Shown piece after piece: positions 46,945-58,592 of a stretch of 64,000 nucleotides of DNA. Position 1 is the first letter of the stretch; every line of letters starts with the position of its first letter. Location: contig OX578137.1 in assembly GCA_951213105.1 (NCBI GenBank), forward strand, positions 54,668,236 through 54,732,235, given 5' to 3'. Below the pieces are notes generated by a model. The model made no database searches. It was not told the DNA's origin and worked only from the letters and a program-made list of their open reading frames with translations. This DNA comes from Amaurobius ferox (taxonomy: Eukaryota > Arthropoda > Arachnida > Araneae > Amaurobiidae). Made by a program: the position numbers and the translations under genes.

Positions 46945-49320
46945 AGTTAAGTTATGCTTATAGTAGAAAAATAAATATTAGCTAATTATGAGGCGTCAAA
47001 TTAAAAAGCTATTACATAAAGTATTTCTTCACTTGAATAGGGTGAACGAGATCCAAGAAAATGATTTTAACAAAATTATTAAAAATATTACATATGAAAG
47101 TGAACACAATAGTTTATACTTTTTTTAAATTGAATGTGATATTTTTATAAATTCATTTAAAAATGTGCAATATATCGAGAACAGTTTCTGCTAGCGTTTT
47201 AAAGTTTATGTTAAATGTTTTCCAATGTAAAATTAGATAAGAAATGATTATTTACGTAACATTATTGACGGTTTCGATTTTTTAATGAATTCTTAAGTAT
47301 TTAGTTCAAAAATTGGAGGTGTTTCGAACACTCGATTGTGTTTAAAATGCATCCATAGTAACATGGATTCACTGTATTCAATAATATGCAATAATCACTG
47401 ATTGTAATGCTTGTACCAAATTCCGTTCTAATCGCTCCATTCGTTCATGAGATATTGTTTGCACAAGCACACGGACACACACTTTTTATCTCACTTAAAT
47501 GATTTATATTTCTTAATTTATTCTACCTAAATAATGTATCTTACTTAAATAAATGATTGATTTGCTTCTAAGAGAAATAGTTCACGAAATGAACAGTAAA
47601 TTTTGTGCGTCGAAAAATCAACACCGTCATCTATTTCTCATCTGGCGAAAAATTTCTCTAAGATTGATTTGGTGCTAAGAGAAATACCATATTAGAAAAC
47701 GCGCAAATGATGGCATGTGGGGGAAATTTATTGGAGTAACAGCGCCGTCAATTTCTCATCTCGCGAACTATTTATCTTAGATTTACTTTCTGCTAAGAGA
47801 AATAGTTCAGAAAACGCAAAAAATTGATGAGTGCTCAAAAATCAATAGAGGGATCCCGTCATTTATTGCTCATATCGCGAACTATTTCTCTTAGATTGAA
47901 AGGATTCTTTTCTCATGCGCAGATGGAGAAAACTTGATTCTTAATTTGTTTCCTGTTCGCAGAGCATTCTGTATCTATCATGCCTATTTGGTGTTGCTCT
48001 TTAAACGATCGGAGTTAGAGCTCATCCCTGAGCTTATTGCATAAGTTTCTTCTAAAATATATACAGACATATTTTAGTCAGACGATAATCTTAACCGGAA
48101 ACGTTACGAAGTATATTAATAAAAAAATCTCTGATGTTGGCAGCACATAACTTTCTTTATATAATACAATGAATAGACTTCTTCCACAGTGAAATAATTA
48201 TGTATAAATTCCACGGCACAACGTTTTGAACGTTGAATTGCACATTTTTTGCTTTTCCGGATGGCAACATCTGAAACTATTTCAAAGTACCCAAAAATAC
48301 CCCAACTTATTTAATTCAAAGTACCCCAACTTATATTCTAAAAAAAATTCTCTAAATTAGCTCTGAACTAATTCAACTCTGAATTAACAATTATCAATAT
48401 TGATAGAATTATCAATAAGTCCACACATTAAAATATTTTAATCATTATTAAATAATCAATTAAGCCTCATTTTCGTTAACTTAGCGTCATTTTTGCAATG
48501 TTGATGAAATATCGCCAATCTAAGACGAAATTTTGCCAATATTGCAATATTTCGCTAGATTATTCGCTAAGTTAATCAAATGAATCTCAATCGTTACAGA
48601 CAAAAGAAGAGAAGTGCATTTCTAGATGGTATGCCCCTGTGCCCTTGTATGAGGAAACTCATACTTTGCAAAATATTTCCTCCCATTAAAGTCATTATTA
48701 ACCATTTGGATAGTTCGTTAGTTGAGCAGTAGATGGCAAGGTCACACTAGTGACTTTTCTACGCGAGCTATATTTTGGTCATTCTTTGAAATATTTCTCT
48801 TAGCACGGACTCATTCTAAGAGAAATAGTGGCCGTGTTCAGAACTAGAAGGCGCTGTCTGTCCATTGATATTTTGTACGCCCACCCTCTATTCTGCATAT
48901 CCCGAACTATTACTCTTAGAAGCAAATCAATCATCTATCTAAGATAAATGCACTTCTTTAAGTAGGATACATTATTTGAGTAGGATAAAACGTGTGTCTT
49001 GTCCGTATGACTGTATAGACAATATCTCATGAAAGAATGGAGCGATTCGAACGAAATTTGGCACAAACATTAGAAATCAGTGAATACAACAAGTATTTTA
49101 ATTTCAAATAAAATCGAGTGTGCGGAACACCTCCAAATTTTCGAAAGAAATTTTGAAAAATTCATTAAAAGTAAAACCTTCAATAATGTTACGTAAATAA
49201 TAATTTCTTATATAATTTTTATTAGAAAACGATTGACATAAACTTTGAAACGCTAGCGCAAACTGTTTGCAAAATATTGCATATTTATAATTAAATTTAT
49301 CAAAAAATAACATAAAATGT
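46945..49320. mobile_element. nested inverted structure built on family B sequence
   Basis: The left arm (about 46945-47570) is family B in minus orientation; the right arm (about 48890-49320) is family B in plus orientation. They are inverted copies: GCTAGCGTTTTAAAGTTTATG versus CATAAACTTTGAAACGCTAGC, and TACCTAAATAATGTATCTTACTT versus the inverse words at 48955-48985. Inside lie another B end (TCTGATGTTGGCAGCACATA at about 48132) and a B internal block (48440-48590, GCCAATATTGCAATATTTCG). Either two B copies inserted head to head, or one larger element with ~450-bp inverted ends. Confidence 0.55.
47565..47920. repeat. three tandem ~110-125-bp units with hairpin ends
   Basis: Each unit opens with GCTAAGAGAAATAG-TC and closes with GAACTATTTCTCTTAGATTG or a variant, so each can fold as a long hairpin. 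The middle carries GTCATCTATTTCTCATCTGGCGA-type sequence. Starts are near 47571, 47676 and 47798. Single outlying motifs in both orientations occur near 48797, 48822 and 48905. Confidence 0.7.
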
Positions 49321-50479
49321 GGAATTTCGTCGAATATATTGTATAAGCTTCATATATATACCGCCAAGTAAATAATATAATTTGATATCTTGACGTCAAT
49401 TCCATGGTCGGAGATTTCAGATGAAATCGGGCATCGAAAACATCTATGGCACAACCGCCTCAGTTAGGACTTCTTTAATAAACCTTTGCTTCCGAAAATT
49501 TTGATTCTATCTTTTTTTCAAATCCGCATGCTTGCCAAGGTGGCGTCGTGAGCCATCTGTTAATATCATAGTTTCTTGGTTTACAATAAAATTATAAGTT
49601 AAATCAAATGACGGAAATAACAAAAAATAGGTTATTATGACCTTACAATTGTTTTCTACGCATTCAAACTTTTAGGGATTTTGACGAGGATTTGACGTTT
49701 TAAACTGCTTTAGGTTGCTCATTGATAAGGAAATTGTTTTGACATTGGAAATATAATGTCATTTCAGATAAATATTCCTGTTAAGAAAGATTAAGGTAAA
49801 TATTTTTAAACTGCACATTTAGTGTAATTTCTGGTAAGTGTCCGTATTTAATTGGCGTTCTCTTGATGAATGCAATAATTATAATTTTTATCATGTTTGA
49901 AGATCGTTGCTCAAAGTCGTTTCAAAAATCATATGACCATATATTCTTTCCTCGATATTGCACTCTTTGATAATTTCTGTATCATTCCTTATGCATATTT
50001 CTTACTAATGTAGAAGTTTACCATTCTGATCCCAGAAAAACGATAATGTGTTTATAATGATTTTTGATGATTTTGCATTTGATTCCTAAAATTAGTCTGT
50101 AATTCCATCTATCTAAGAAAACTAACTTAACGCCATGGCCTGAAAAAGCAAATTAAGATATTGTAAATCTAGTATACGTTATTTTATTAAAAATCTAGAA
50201 TACGTTAATCTAGAATACACAAATCTAGAATACGTTATTTTATTAAATGACAAAATTTGCCAAAAAATGTGTCACAAATAGCAAATAAATATTTCTAAAA
50301 AGACTGAAAACTAAAAAATTTGCTTTGCAATCAACTTTTCTTAAACTGTGTTTAGTTAGTAACTCAGTTTTATATGAATGAACGTTAACTTTTCAAAACA
50401 AATTTTCAGTGTTGTGTAAAGAAAGCTATATCATCAAAATATTAGTCATAATTATGCCAGAACAAAATACTTAACGGTT
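49321..50479. other. unannotated AT-rich DNA
   Basis: A short tandem run AATCTAGAATACGTTA (about four copies) lies at 50165-50245. Otherwise no gene or element recognised. Confidence 0.45.
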
Positions 50480-52863
50480 TTTTATTTCTGTGATAAAATA
50501 AATTTAAAAACTATTTAGTTTTCTTTTCACGCAATTTTAACAGGCAAAGCAATTTTTCTCACTTTAGCATGAGAACGTGATGAGAACTTAACTACTCATG
50601 CTCCATTTCATGCGTAGGAATTTTTCGATATAAATAAAAAAAATCAAAACTTCTGAGATTGAGTATATTAAATAAAAATTTGCATATGGAACGAAATAAA
50701 ATATGCACTGATATTACTGTTTGTTTCCTATACTCAAGAAATGGAATCTAAAAGATATAAGTGACTATGATTTATTTTTAAAGCTACTGAGTGAGATTAT
50801 TGAAATTTTAAGTTCCAAATTTCAAGATTGAAACTTTAACAGGTTTTGATACAAGTGGTTTCATTTGATTTGATTTGATTTGTTTGATAATATTTTTCAA
50901 ATAAGACAAAAAAGTATACAGATATTCTGGAATGTAAATTTATTTAATGCATATAAGAAATCTAATTTTAAAAATATTATCTTTTTAAATTGTAAAATGC
51001 AATGAATTTTATATTATTAAATGGTATTAGAATATATGGTCTAAAATTTCTTTTAAATATATTTTAGATATACGAAATCTGAATATACGAAGAAAATATT
51101 CAATTCATATCACTATCTAAGAAACATACACACATGCCCTCCATGATAACAAAAATATCTTGATAGAAAAATAGTGCGGACACACATGCTTTTAAATTAG
51201 GTCAAATAAAGCATTATTTTAGGGTATACGCACACATCCGAGTGTAATTTTCTACGTCGTCATCAAATCATATGCATTTTCAAAATGTTCACAAAATAAA
51301 AATAAGATGCAAAAGTCCGTAAGTTGCTAAATAAATGTTTTGATGTGGCAGCTCAGGATTTAATCTACATATTCAAATTTATTTTTTCTTTCATAATGTA
51401 TTACATGTATTAAATTAAGATTTACAGTTCTATTCTTTCGAATCCTACCAAACCGAATATATAAAACAGCATTGAATAGTTTTATAACTTAGATGAAAAC
51501 ATCTTCAGCTTTACAAAAACTTAAATATCTAAAGGATTGATTATATACATGATTTTAAAGTTCGGCTTTTTAAAATTATCCAGTTTCTTTTCATGCTCGT
51601 CATATCGATAACAGTTTAGTTGTTCTATAGAACTCGCTAAATGACATCCATGATATTTTGAATATTTTGATTTCCATTGGTATTTGAAATCAATTTACAT
51701 TTGAAATGAATAATAACAATTGTTTCGGATGTCCATGCCATCAGCAACAGTGATTTTACTACAGTTTTTGTAAACCTTATTAGGTCTCTTTACTTCTACA
51801 TAAACATTCTGTCATCTACCCAACAAGAAATTTACTATTTTCAATAGGTTTGTCAATCGTTCTTTGAAAGTTTATTCTACTTTATATTTGCTCAATTCTA
51901 AGATAAATTATTTAAAAGCTTTTGCTGTCAATCGTGGTTTCTCTTCTAGCATTGTTGATCAATGCTATTCAAAAATCTCTATGCAAAATGCTTACTACTT
52001 AAAAATGCCAGCAGGGTATGCATGCAGCATTTTGTATTAAATTAGGAACCACAGAACGAAAAGGATCTTTCTAACTGCTGTTAATTATTTATTATAATAT
52101 TGATATATAACATTACTTTTATTTAATATTAAAAATGTTATATAATTACTGTAATAACTTTTCAAAATTTAATATTCCACAGTTGTGAAAATGCTATCCT
52201 AATAAATTCATTCAAAATGAATCAAATTATGCGGATTGAATCTTTTGAGAGCAACAAACATTAGTATTCTTGAGTAAGTTCAATTATTTCGCTACAAGTA
52301 CTAGCATAGCAACACTATTAGACTGGATATATTTATGTTTTTCACAGAACAAAACGTCTATGTTAAATGTTTCTTCTTTTATAATCAATAGTTAATATTT
52401 ATAAACAATAGTGAGTGTTTTTTATGCTTTATATTTTTATTTTAAGTGTGTATAATTCAGAAATTAGTTTTCGTTTAGAATACATATTTCAATGTTTGAT
52501 TATAATTATGTTTTATATATAGGTAATATTTTCTGCAGTCATGCAACCTTAGTCATACATTTTTCAGTAAAGTTTTCATAAAATTTTAATCCAAGTGAAA
52601 AATGTTAGCATGAACAACATATATTCATCTGTTTAGATAATAAATCATTTACTGAGCTGAAATCATTAAATGGAGTTCAAGATTTGCATAAAATAGAATG
52701 GAATGAATGGGGAAAATGCATTGAAAGGAATACATCCTCGACACAAATTGGGAACATAGAAACTAATTATTAGGTGGTATCACGTCTACTTTAATATATA
52801 AGCAAAAAGACACATATAGATAGAAAGGTCATTTAATCAAATAAAACCATCCTACAATACGTA

Positions 52864-52925
52864 TAAATGTTAAAATGCCAGAGGGCTTTCGGGTATCACT
52901 ATGCCTTTCATCAGTGGCTATATGA
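52864..52925 (-). ncRNA. hammerhead-ribozyme-like core in PLE terminal repeat
   Basis: On the minus strand: GCCACTGATGA (CTGATGA at 52914-52908), stem-II-like AAGGCATAGTGATACCC, GAAA (52890-52887), then GCCCTCTGGC, which could form a 3-bp stem III. The same layout occurs at 4078-4190 and, with AGTGATGA and AAAA replacing the core, at 55866-55905, where stem II GGGTAT-AGTG-ATACCC is perfect. Conservation of the stem pairing supports a former ribozyme. Confidence 0.45.
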
Positions 52926-53219
52926 AAAATTACGGTGGAAACAAGCTCACCAGATCGGCAGAGAAATTCGCATAAATCAGCTACGGAATAATGATAATAT
53001 AAACAGGCTATTGAAGATTAATCAATTACAAAGTTACAATAGTAAGTGCTATAAACGGAAGACTTAAAATTTAAACAAGTATTAAGTACAAATACAAAGA
53101 AAAGACTAAATACTGTTTCTAAATGTAGCGGTCCTATTTATTTTTTAGAAAAAACGATTGCTTATTTCCTTACACCGTTCCTTAAAAATCATAGTTTTTC
53201 TATTAATTCTACTTAAAAT

Positions 53220-54140
53220 TTCATTAAAGTTTTGTTTAATACTAAATATGTTCCAAATAGCACTCTTCACAGATTTCACGTTGTGTCTTTATTTCCTAGT
53301 ATTCCTGTTAATAAAGTTATTAATATTTTAACCAAACAATTTCAAAATCAAAATTATAAAATTCCCTCTATCGACGCAATAACATCTGCATTGAACATTG
53401 TCGCGGAGACTAATTATTTTTATTTCCACGACACTATTTACTTAAAAAATTCCGGTGACCCTATGGGTAGACCTTTATCTGGCATTTTTGCTGAAGCAGT
53501 TTTACAGGAGCTCGAGAACGATATTTTGCTTTTTTTAACGCTTAAGCTTATTTTTTGGTGCCGCTCTGTTGACAATGTGTTTATTATTTGGGATCATGAT
53601 TTAAATAATCTCCTAAATCTTTTGGATAAAGTCAATGATTTTTACCTCTAGATTCATTTTACCGCTGGGCATGAGTCTAACTTTTCTTTGCCTTTTTTGG
53701 ATGATCTTGTTTCCCGGATCTCCCTTGTTTTTTCATACCTCTATTTTCAGTAAACCCACTTTTCCTTACTCTTGTATCCTTGCTAATTCGTCTTATCCTA
53801 TATCCTCTAAAAAAGCTTCCTTTAACGCTTATTTCAATCGTGCTTTTAACGTTTGTTCGTCTCTTTTGGCTTTAACTAATGAAATTAACTTTATCTTTAA
53901 TCTTGCCAATGAAGCAGCTTATTCCTTTGAGTTTATTTATAAAATTTTCGCTCATATTCGCCGTAAACTTATACAATCAAGATACTAAACTTGTCGCTGT
54001 TGTTGACCTTATGCCGTAATAAATCCAGTCTTCCGTTTCCTCCGAAGATTTTCCATCCCGTCTTTCAATTTGGCCACGAATTTACATTTAAACCTGCTCA
54101 CTCAAATATTACTACATACCTTATTCAATCTCATTCGTAC
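53220..54140 (+). pseudogene. Penelope-like reverse transcriptase, inactivated
   Basis: Frame 53232-53651 reads RFHVVSLFPSIPVNKVI (motif A, with His where the catalytic Asp normally stands), NYFYFHDTIYLKNSGDPMGR and PLSGIFAEAVLQELEND (motif B), and FWCRSVDNVFIIWDHDLNNL (motif C, S-V-D-N instead of Y-V-D-D). Broken frames follow: FTAGHESNFSLPFLD, KASFNAYFNRAFNVCSS, NEINFIFNLANEAAYSFEFI, then PPKIFHPVFQFGHEFTFKP just before the deletion. Both catalytic positions are changed and several stops are present, so it is dead. The N-terminal third of the enzyme is missing. Confidence 0.88.
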
Positions 54141-54344
54141 GTCTCAAGCGTTCTGGCCTTTTAACATTTGTACGTCTTGTAGGATGGCTCTATTTGATTA
54201 GATGACCTCTTTATCTATGATATGTGTTTTTAATTTTATTGCTTATACTCGTATATAGAAACTACTTGACTTTAAAAGGTAAACAAGTGACTGTAAATGG
54301 ACATTATAAACGAAGTGTGGAAAAAATTGCAAATAACAGAGAGG

Positions 54345-54500
54345 CAAAGCAATGCTTGTTGCAAAGAATACTACCAACGCTTCGGAAATAACGCGTATTC
54401 TTAACGGCATCAGCGTACAAACTGATGCACCTTCATCACATCGATGCTAAGACTGCTTTCATAAATGGAGAGTTGAAGAGATTTATATGATAAATACTAG
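54345..54500 (+). pseudogene. copia-type RT fragment, copy 2a
   Basis: KAMLVAKNTTN, then in another frame YYQRFG, then LMHLHHIDAKTAFINGELK. The last part is the copia RT motif with the catalytic Asp, better preserved than at 6.3 kb, but the pieces are in different frames. Confidence 0.6.
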
Positions 54501-54968
54501 AAGGTTTAGAAAATGGAAAAAGAAACGTTAATAATTTTCAAAAAAAATATCTGCACAATTTAAAACAAAATACAAAATATTGGAATAAAGAAATATGATC
54601 TATTATAATTACTAATGGTTTTAAAGTAAAGCAGATTCAAATATATTTATAAAAAATGAATTCAGTATATATTATACTATACGTGGAGATATTTCATTTA
54701 GTTAGACAAGAAAAATATCATTTTATTTTGATTTTCCTTATTTTGTATAACTTAGGCAAATTTAACAATTTTAATTCAACATGTATCTTATTTAAAAGTA
54801 TGTGTATGCCAAGACGATCTTTTTAGAAGTCACTTGATGCAAAATCTTAAATTAGAAATGCAATACATGAACCTGCACAGAAGAAACATGTGATAAAATG
54901 TTTTGTTATTTAAAAACAATTACAAGAATAAATATTAAATGTATACATATTTACTGATACCAGTGTTG

Positions 54969-55990
54969 CTCGTCTCTTTTGGCTTTAACTAATGAAATTA
55001 ACTTTATCTGTAATCTTGCCAATGAAGCAGCTTATTCCTTTGAGTTGATTTATAAAATTTTCGCTCATATTCGCCGTAAACTTATACAATCAAGATACTA
55101 AACTTGTCGCTGTTGTTGACCTTATGCCGTATAAATCCAGTCTTCCGTTTCCTCCGAAGATTTTCCATCCCGTCTTTCAATTTGGCCACGAATTTACATT
55201 TAAACCTCCTCACTCAAATATTATTACCTTATTCAATCTCATTCGTACTGATAAGTTTAAGGATAGACATAACTTTATAAGCCATGCTGGGGTTACGTTG
55301 TACCCCTTTTAACTCCTGATAATGATTACACGTTTTACATTGATAGTACTAAACGTACTGTTGGTATTCGATTAGCTGAACATGCTCGTGATGTCAAGAA
55401 TCGTTAACTTTCTACGACTCTTGTCCAATGGGCTGTTAATGATAACTTTCGGCCTTTTATGAAAAATCTTTCCTTTTAATCCGTTGCAACAACCCTCGTA
55501 ATATACTTCTTTATGAATCCCTGTTTATTTATATCTTCCGTGTTTCCATTTGTTATTTTGATCCTGTACAAATTTTAAGTTACGTTTCGCGCCTCTATGC
55601 ATGTCAAACCCCTATATAGTTTTCTGTGACATTTCAGTTTATTGTAATTTATGATTGGCTACAATTTAGACATTTTTCATTGTCTTTGTATTTGCATTTA
55701 ATAATTTTAATTCTCCCTTTTATAAAACTTACTATTGTAATTTTGTAATTGATTAACCTTAAATAGCCTGTTTATAATATCATTACTCCGTAGCTGATTT
55801 ATGCAAGTTTATCTGTCGATCTGGTCTACATATGAACTTGTTTCCACGGTAATTTTTTATGTAACCAGTGATGAAGGGTATAGTGATACCCAAAAGCGTT
55901 CTGGCCTTTTAACATTTGTACATCTTGTAGGATGGCTTTATTTGATTAAATGACCTTTTTAACTATTATATGTGTTTTTAATTTTATTTC
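54969..55990 (+). mobile_element. Penelope-like element, 5'-truncated second copy
   Basis: Created by the tandem duplication rather than a new insertion, since it begins mid-RT at the duplication junction and ends in the same flanking DNA as the first copy. It retains the C-terminal RT tail, the endonuclease region and the full 3' terminal repeat (about 55740-55990) with GTGATGAAGGGTATAGTGAT. Confidence 0.8.
55124..55480 (+). pseudogene. PLE C-terminus with GIY-YIG endonuclease relic
   Basis: PPKIFHPVFQFGHEFTFKPP, RTDKFKDRHNFISHAGVTLY, then after a frame change DYTFYIDSTKRTVGIRLAEH and ARDVKNR. This aligns with the PLE GIY-YIG domain: the first tyrosine pair region (usually G-V/I-Y then Y-I-G) reads GVTLY and FYID, and R-L-EH is present. 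The glycine of YIG is Asp here, and stops occur, so it is inactive. Confidence 0.78.
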
Positions 55991-56089
55991 TTATACTCGT
56001 ATATAGAAACTAGTTGGCTTTTTAAGGTAAACAAGTGACTGCAAATGGACATTATAAACGAAGTGTGGCAAAAATTGCAAATAACAGAT

Positions 56090-56260
56090 AGGCAAAGCAA
56101 TGCTTGTTGCAAAGAATACTACCAACGTTTCGGAAATAACGCGTATTCTTAACGGCATCAGCGTGCAAACTGATGCAAATTCATCACATCGATGCTAAGA
56201 CTACTTTCATAAATGGGGAGTTGAATGAAGATATTTATATGATAAATACTAGAAGGTTTT
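56090..56260 (+). pseudogene. copia-type RT fragment, copy 2b
   Basis: Tandem twin of 54345-54500. It reads KAMLVAKNTTNVSEI and, shifted, IDAKTTFINGELNEDIYMIN, keeping the E-D-IYM part that copy 2a lost. Confidence 0.6.
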
Positions 56261-58592
56261 GAAAATGGAAAAGGAAATGTTAATAATTTTCAAAAAAATA
56301 TCTGCACAATTTAAAACAAAATACAAAATATTGGAATAAAGAAATATGATCTATTATAATTAATAATGGTTTTAAAGTAAAGCAGATTCAAATCTATTTA
56401 TAAAAAATAAATTCAATATATATCATACTATACGTGGAAACATTTCATTTAGTTAGACAAGAAAAATATGATTTTATTTTGATTTTCTTTGTTTTGTATG
56501 ACTTCGGCAAATTTATCAATTTTAATTCAACATGTATCTTATTTAAAAGCATATGTATGCCAAGAAGATCTTTTTAGAAGTAACTTGATGCAAAATCTTA
56601 AATTAGAAATGCAATACATAAACCTGCACTGAAGAAACATGTGATAAAATGATTTGTTATTTAAAAACAAATACAAGAATAAATATGAAATGTATACATA
56701 TTTACTGATACAAGTGTTATCTATTCATAAATTCTGGAAATGAATATATTAGATAAAATTCTGTATAACAAATTAAATAAAATGAGACATGATCGTGATG
56801 TTGCATTCAAATACTCAAGCAATGTAGACTAAAATATTCTCGTGATTGAATTTAAAAACCACTGTATCTGATTACTTAATTTTTCAGTTCTCCGTTTTAA
56901 GTTTGAAGATGCAACAGTTTTTGATACGAAAGATGGTGTGATTTGTTTATTGGTTTTTTCCAAAGACTAAAAACATTTACATGATTTGAAAACGTAAGTT
57001 GATTTTATATTTAAAATAAGAAGACAAATTGAAAATCAGTAGTTTAACTTTTTGCATTAAAACTTATAGAATTGTATTTTTGCAAACAATATCCAGTAAA
57101 ATATATCCTTATATTTGTTGAAAATTTGATATACATAACATATGAAAGCTTTCTATCTACCGAGCTATAAACCAAATTCCAAAATGGGTTACAGTTTATA
57201 ATAAATAATTATTTTTTACAACCTTTCATTTAACACAATCTTATGCATATTTGTTTGATAATTATTAAAGTGGCTACACGTCAACTTCAATAATAAGAAT
57301 ATTGCTTCATATTTCATATTTCAGAAATGGTTCTGCGATGGCTCTGTGACAAGTCGGCAATCATCCGCAAAACCGACGACGCCAAATTTTATAATGGGCG
57401 GGCATCCTATTTAACAGCAATAAATGAAGAATGGCATTATGAAAAATGCAGCTATGGACGCAAGCGAGCCCGTGGCATCATAGAATAGCCACTGAAAGCC
57501 AATATAGATCACTCCCAGATTACTGGTGCAAATTAGAACACAGATGAGCACATAAAACGCGCTCATGTAATTTATCCTAGAAGTTGTTTCCTTTCAGTAA
57601 GTCCATAATACTGTGCTTCTAACCTTCGTTAAAGTAGCGTTACCAAATAAATAAGTAAAAAAAACGCTTTTCACGAAGGGAGTAAAAAATTATATACTGT
57701 GCCCCAAAGAGCAAAAAGTTTTGTATCATAATATGAGGGTAACTTCTTGTATCGTAATATGTGGAATTGTGTGACCCGACAAGATTGCGACCGTATCACT
57801 ACTGACTCATTTAAGCAAGAGAAAACTATAATGTTGCAAGAAACAGTAATTTGTAAAGATACCTTTTGATTTGAAATTAAGCTATGCTAAAATTTAACAT
57901 TAATTATAATACTTAATAAAAAAAAAATTGATCAAGTAAATGTATATTTATTGGATAAGTAAATTTAATTTTATGCTTATTAATCAAATTGCTTTTCAGG
58001 AATACCCAGCAACACAATAAATTGACTAATTAACTATGTTAGGTTTTCACTTCGGCAATATACATACATTAAAAATTATCATGTCACTTACTCAATAATT
58101 ACAATTAATTGGTTTCATTCAATGAATAATATTTTATGCGCCAAAAATCTCAAATTATAATTGAATTCAATGGTAAAATATAATAAGAAATCGATCTTTC
58201 GCAGTAAATATGAATCAAAATATCTCTAAAAGGATTAATTATGCACCAGTAGAATTAATGTAATTTTTAGGATATATTTTAGGAACATGATGGTTTAAAA
58301 TAGCTCTGCGTGTCTAGATGGTCACGAGTTATATTTGAAAAATAATGGAATCATAAATCCACAATTAAAACATTTCCCGAACAAAAAACCCAAGCTTTTA
58401 TATTTTTCACATTACTTATAGGTCAAGTTCCATGTTTCATTCAAAGTTTCACGTTCCTTCGTAGCTCTTTAGGCTGTGCAGTACATACTTTAGTCAGTAA
58501 CGAACTCACCTGCATGATATAGATGAGCGCAATTAAGGACACGGATAGGATTTTCTTGAATTTCCATATGTACTAAAATATCGCATCCTTGT

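Larger units (their letters stand above)
52780..54258 (+). mobile_element. Penelope-like element with inverted terminal repeats, internally deleted
   Basis: Inserted within a block that is continuous in copy 1 near 6115; ATAGAAACTA flanks it on both sides (about 52765-52774 and 54258-54270). Its 5' end (52790-53045) is an inverted copy of PLE 3' terminal sequence: ACCATCCTACAA..., CATCAGTGGC, CAGATCGGCAGA and ATTAATCAATTACAAA match, inverted, 55740-55985. RT remains lie at 53.2-54.0 kb. A deletion joins CTCATTCGTAC to AAGCGTTCTGG near 54141, removing the endonuclease, which survives in the second copy at 55.1-55.5 kb. Confidence 0.82.
53860..56714 (+). repeat. tandem duplication spanning PLE end and flanking DNA
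   Basis: Unit 1 (about 53860-54961) and unit 2 (about 54969-56714) both run from GTCTCTTTTGGCTTTAACTA through the PLE 3' end into flanking DNA, ending TATACATATTTACTGATAC. Unit 1 lacks ~640 bp (deletion at 54141), so offsets go from ~1111 to ~1747 bp. At the junction (54961-54970) host sequence GATAC passes into PLE TCGTCTC through CAGTGTTGC. Duplicated flank includes the copia fragment. Confidence 0.85.
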
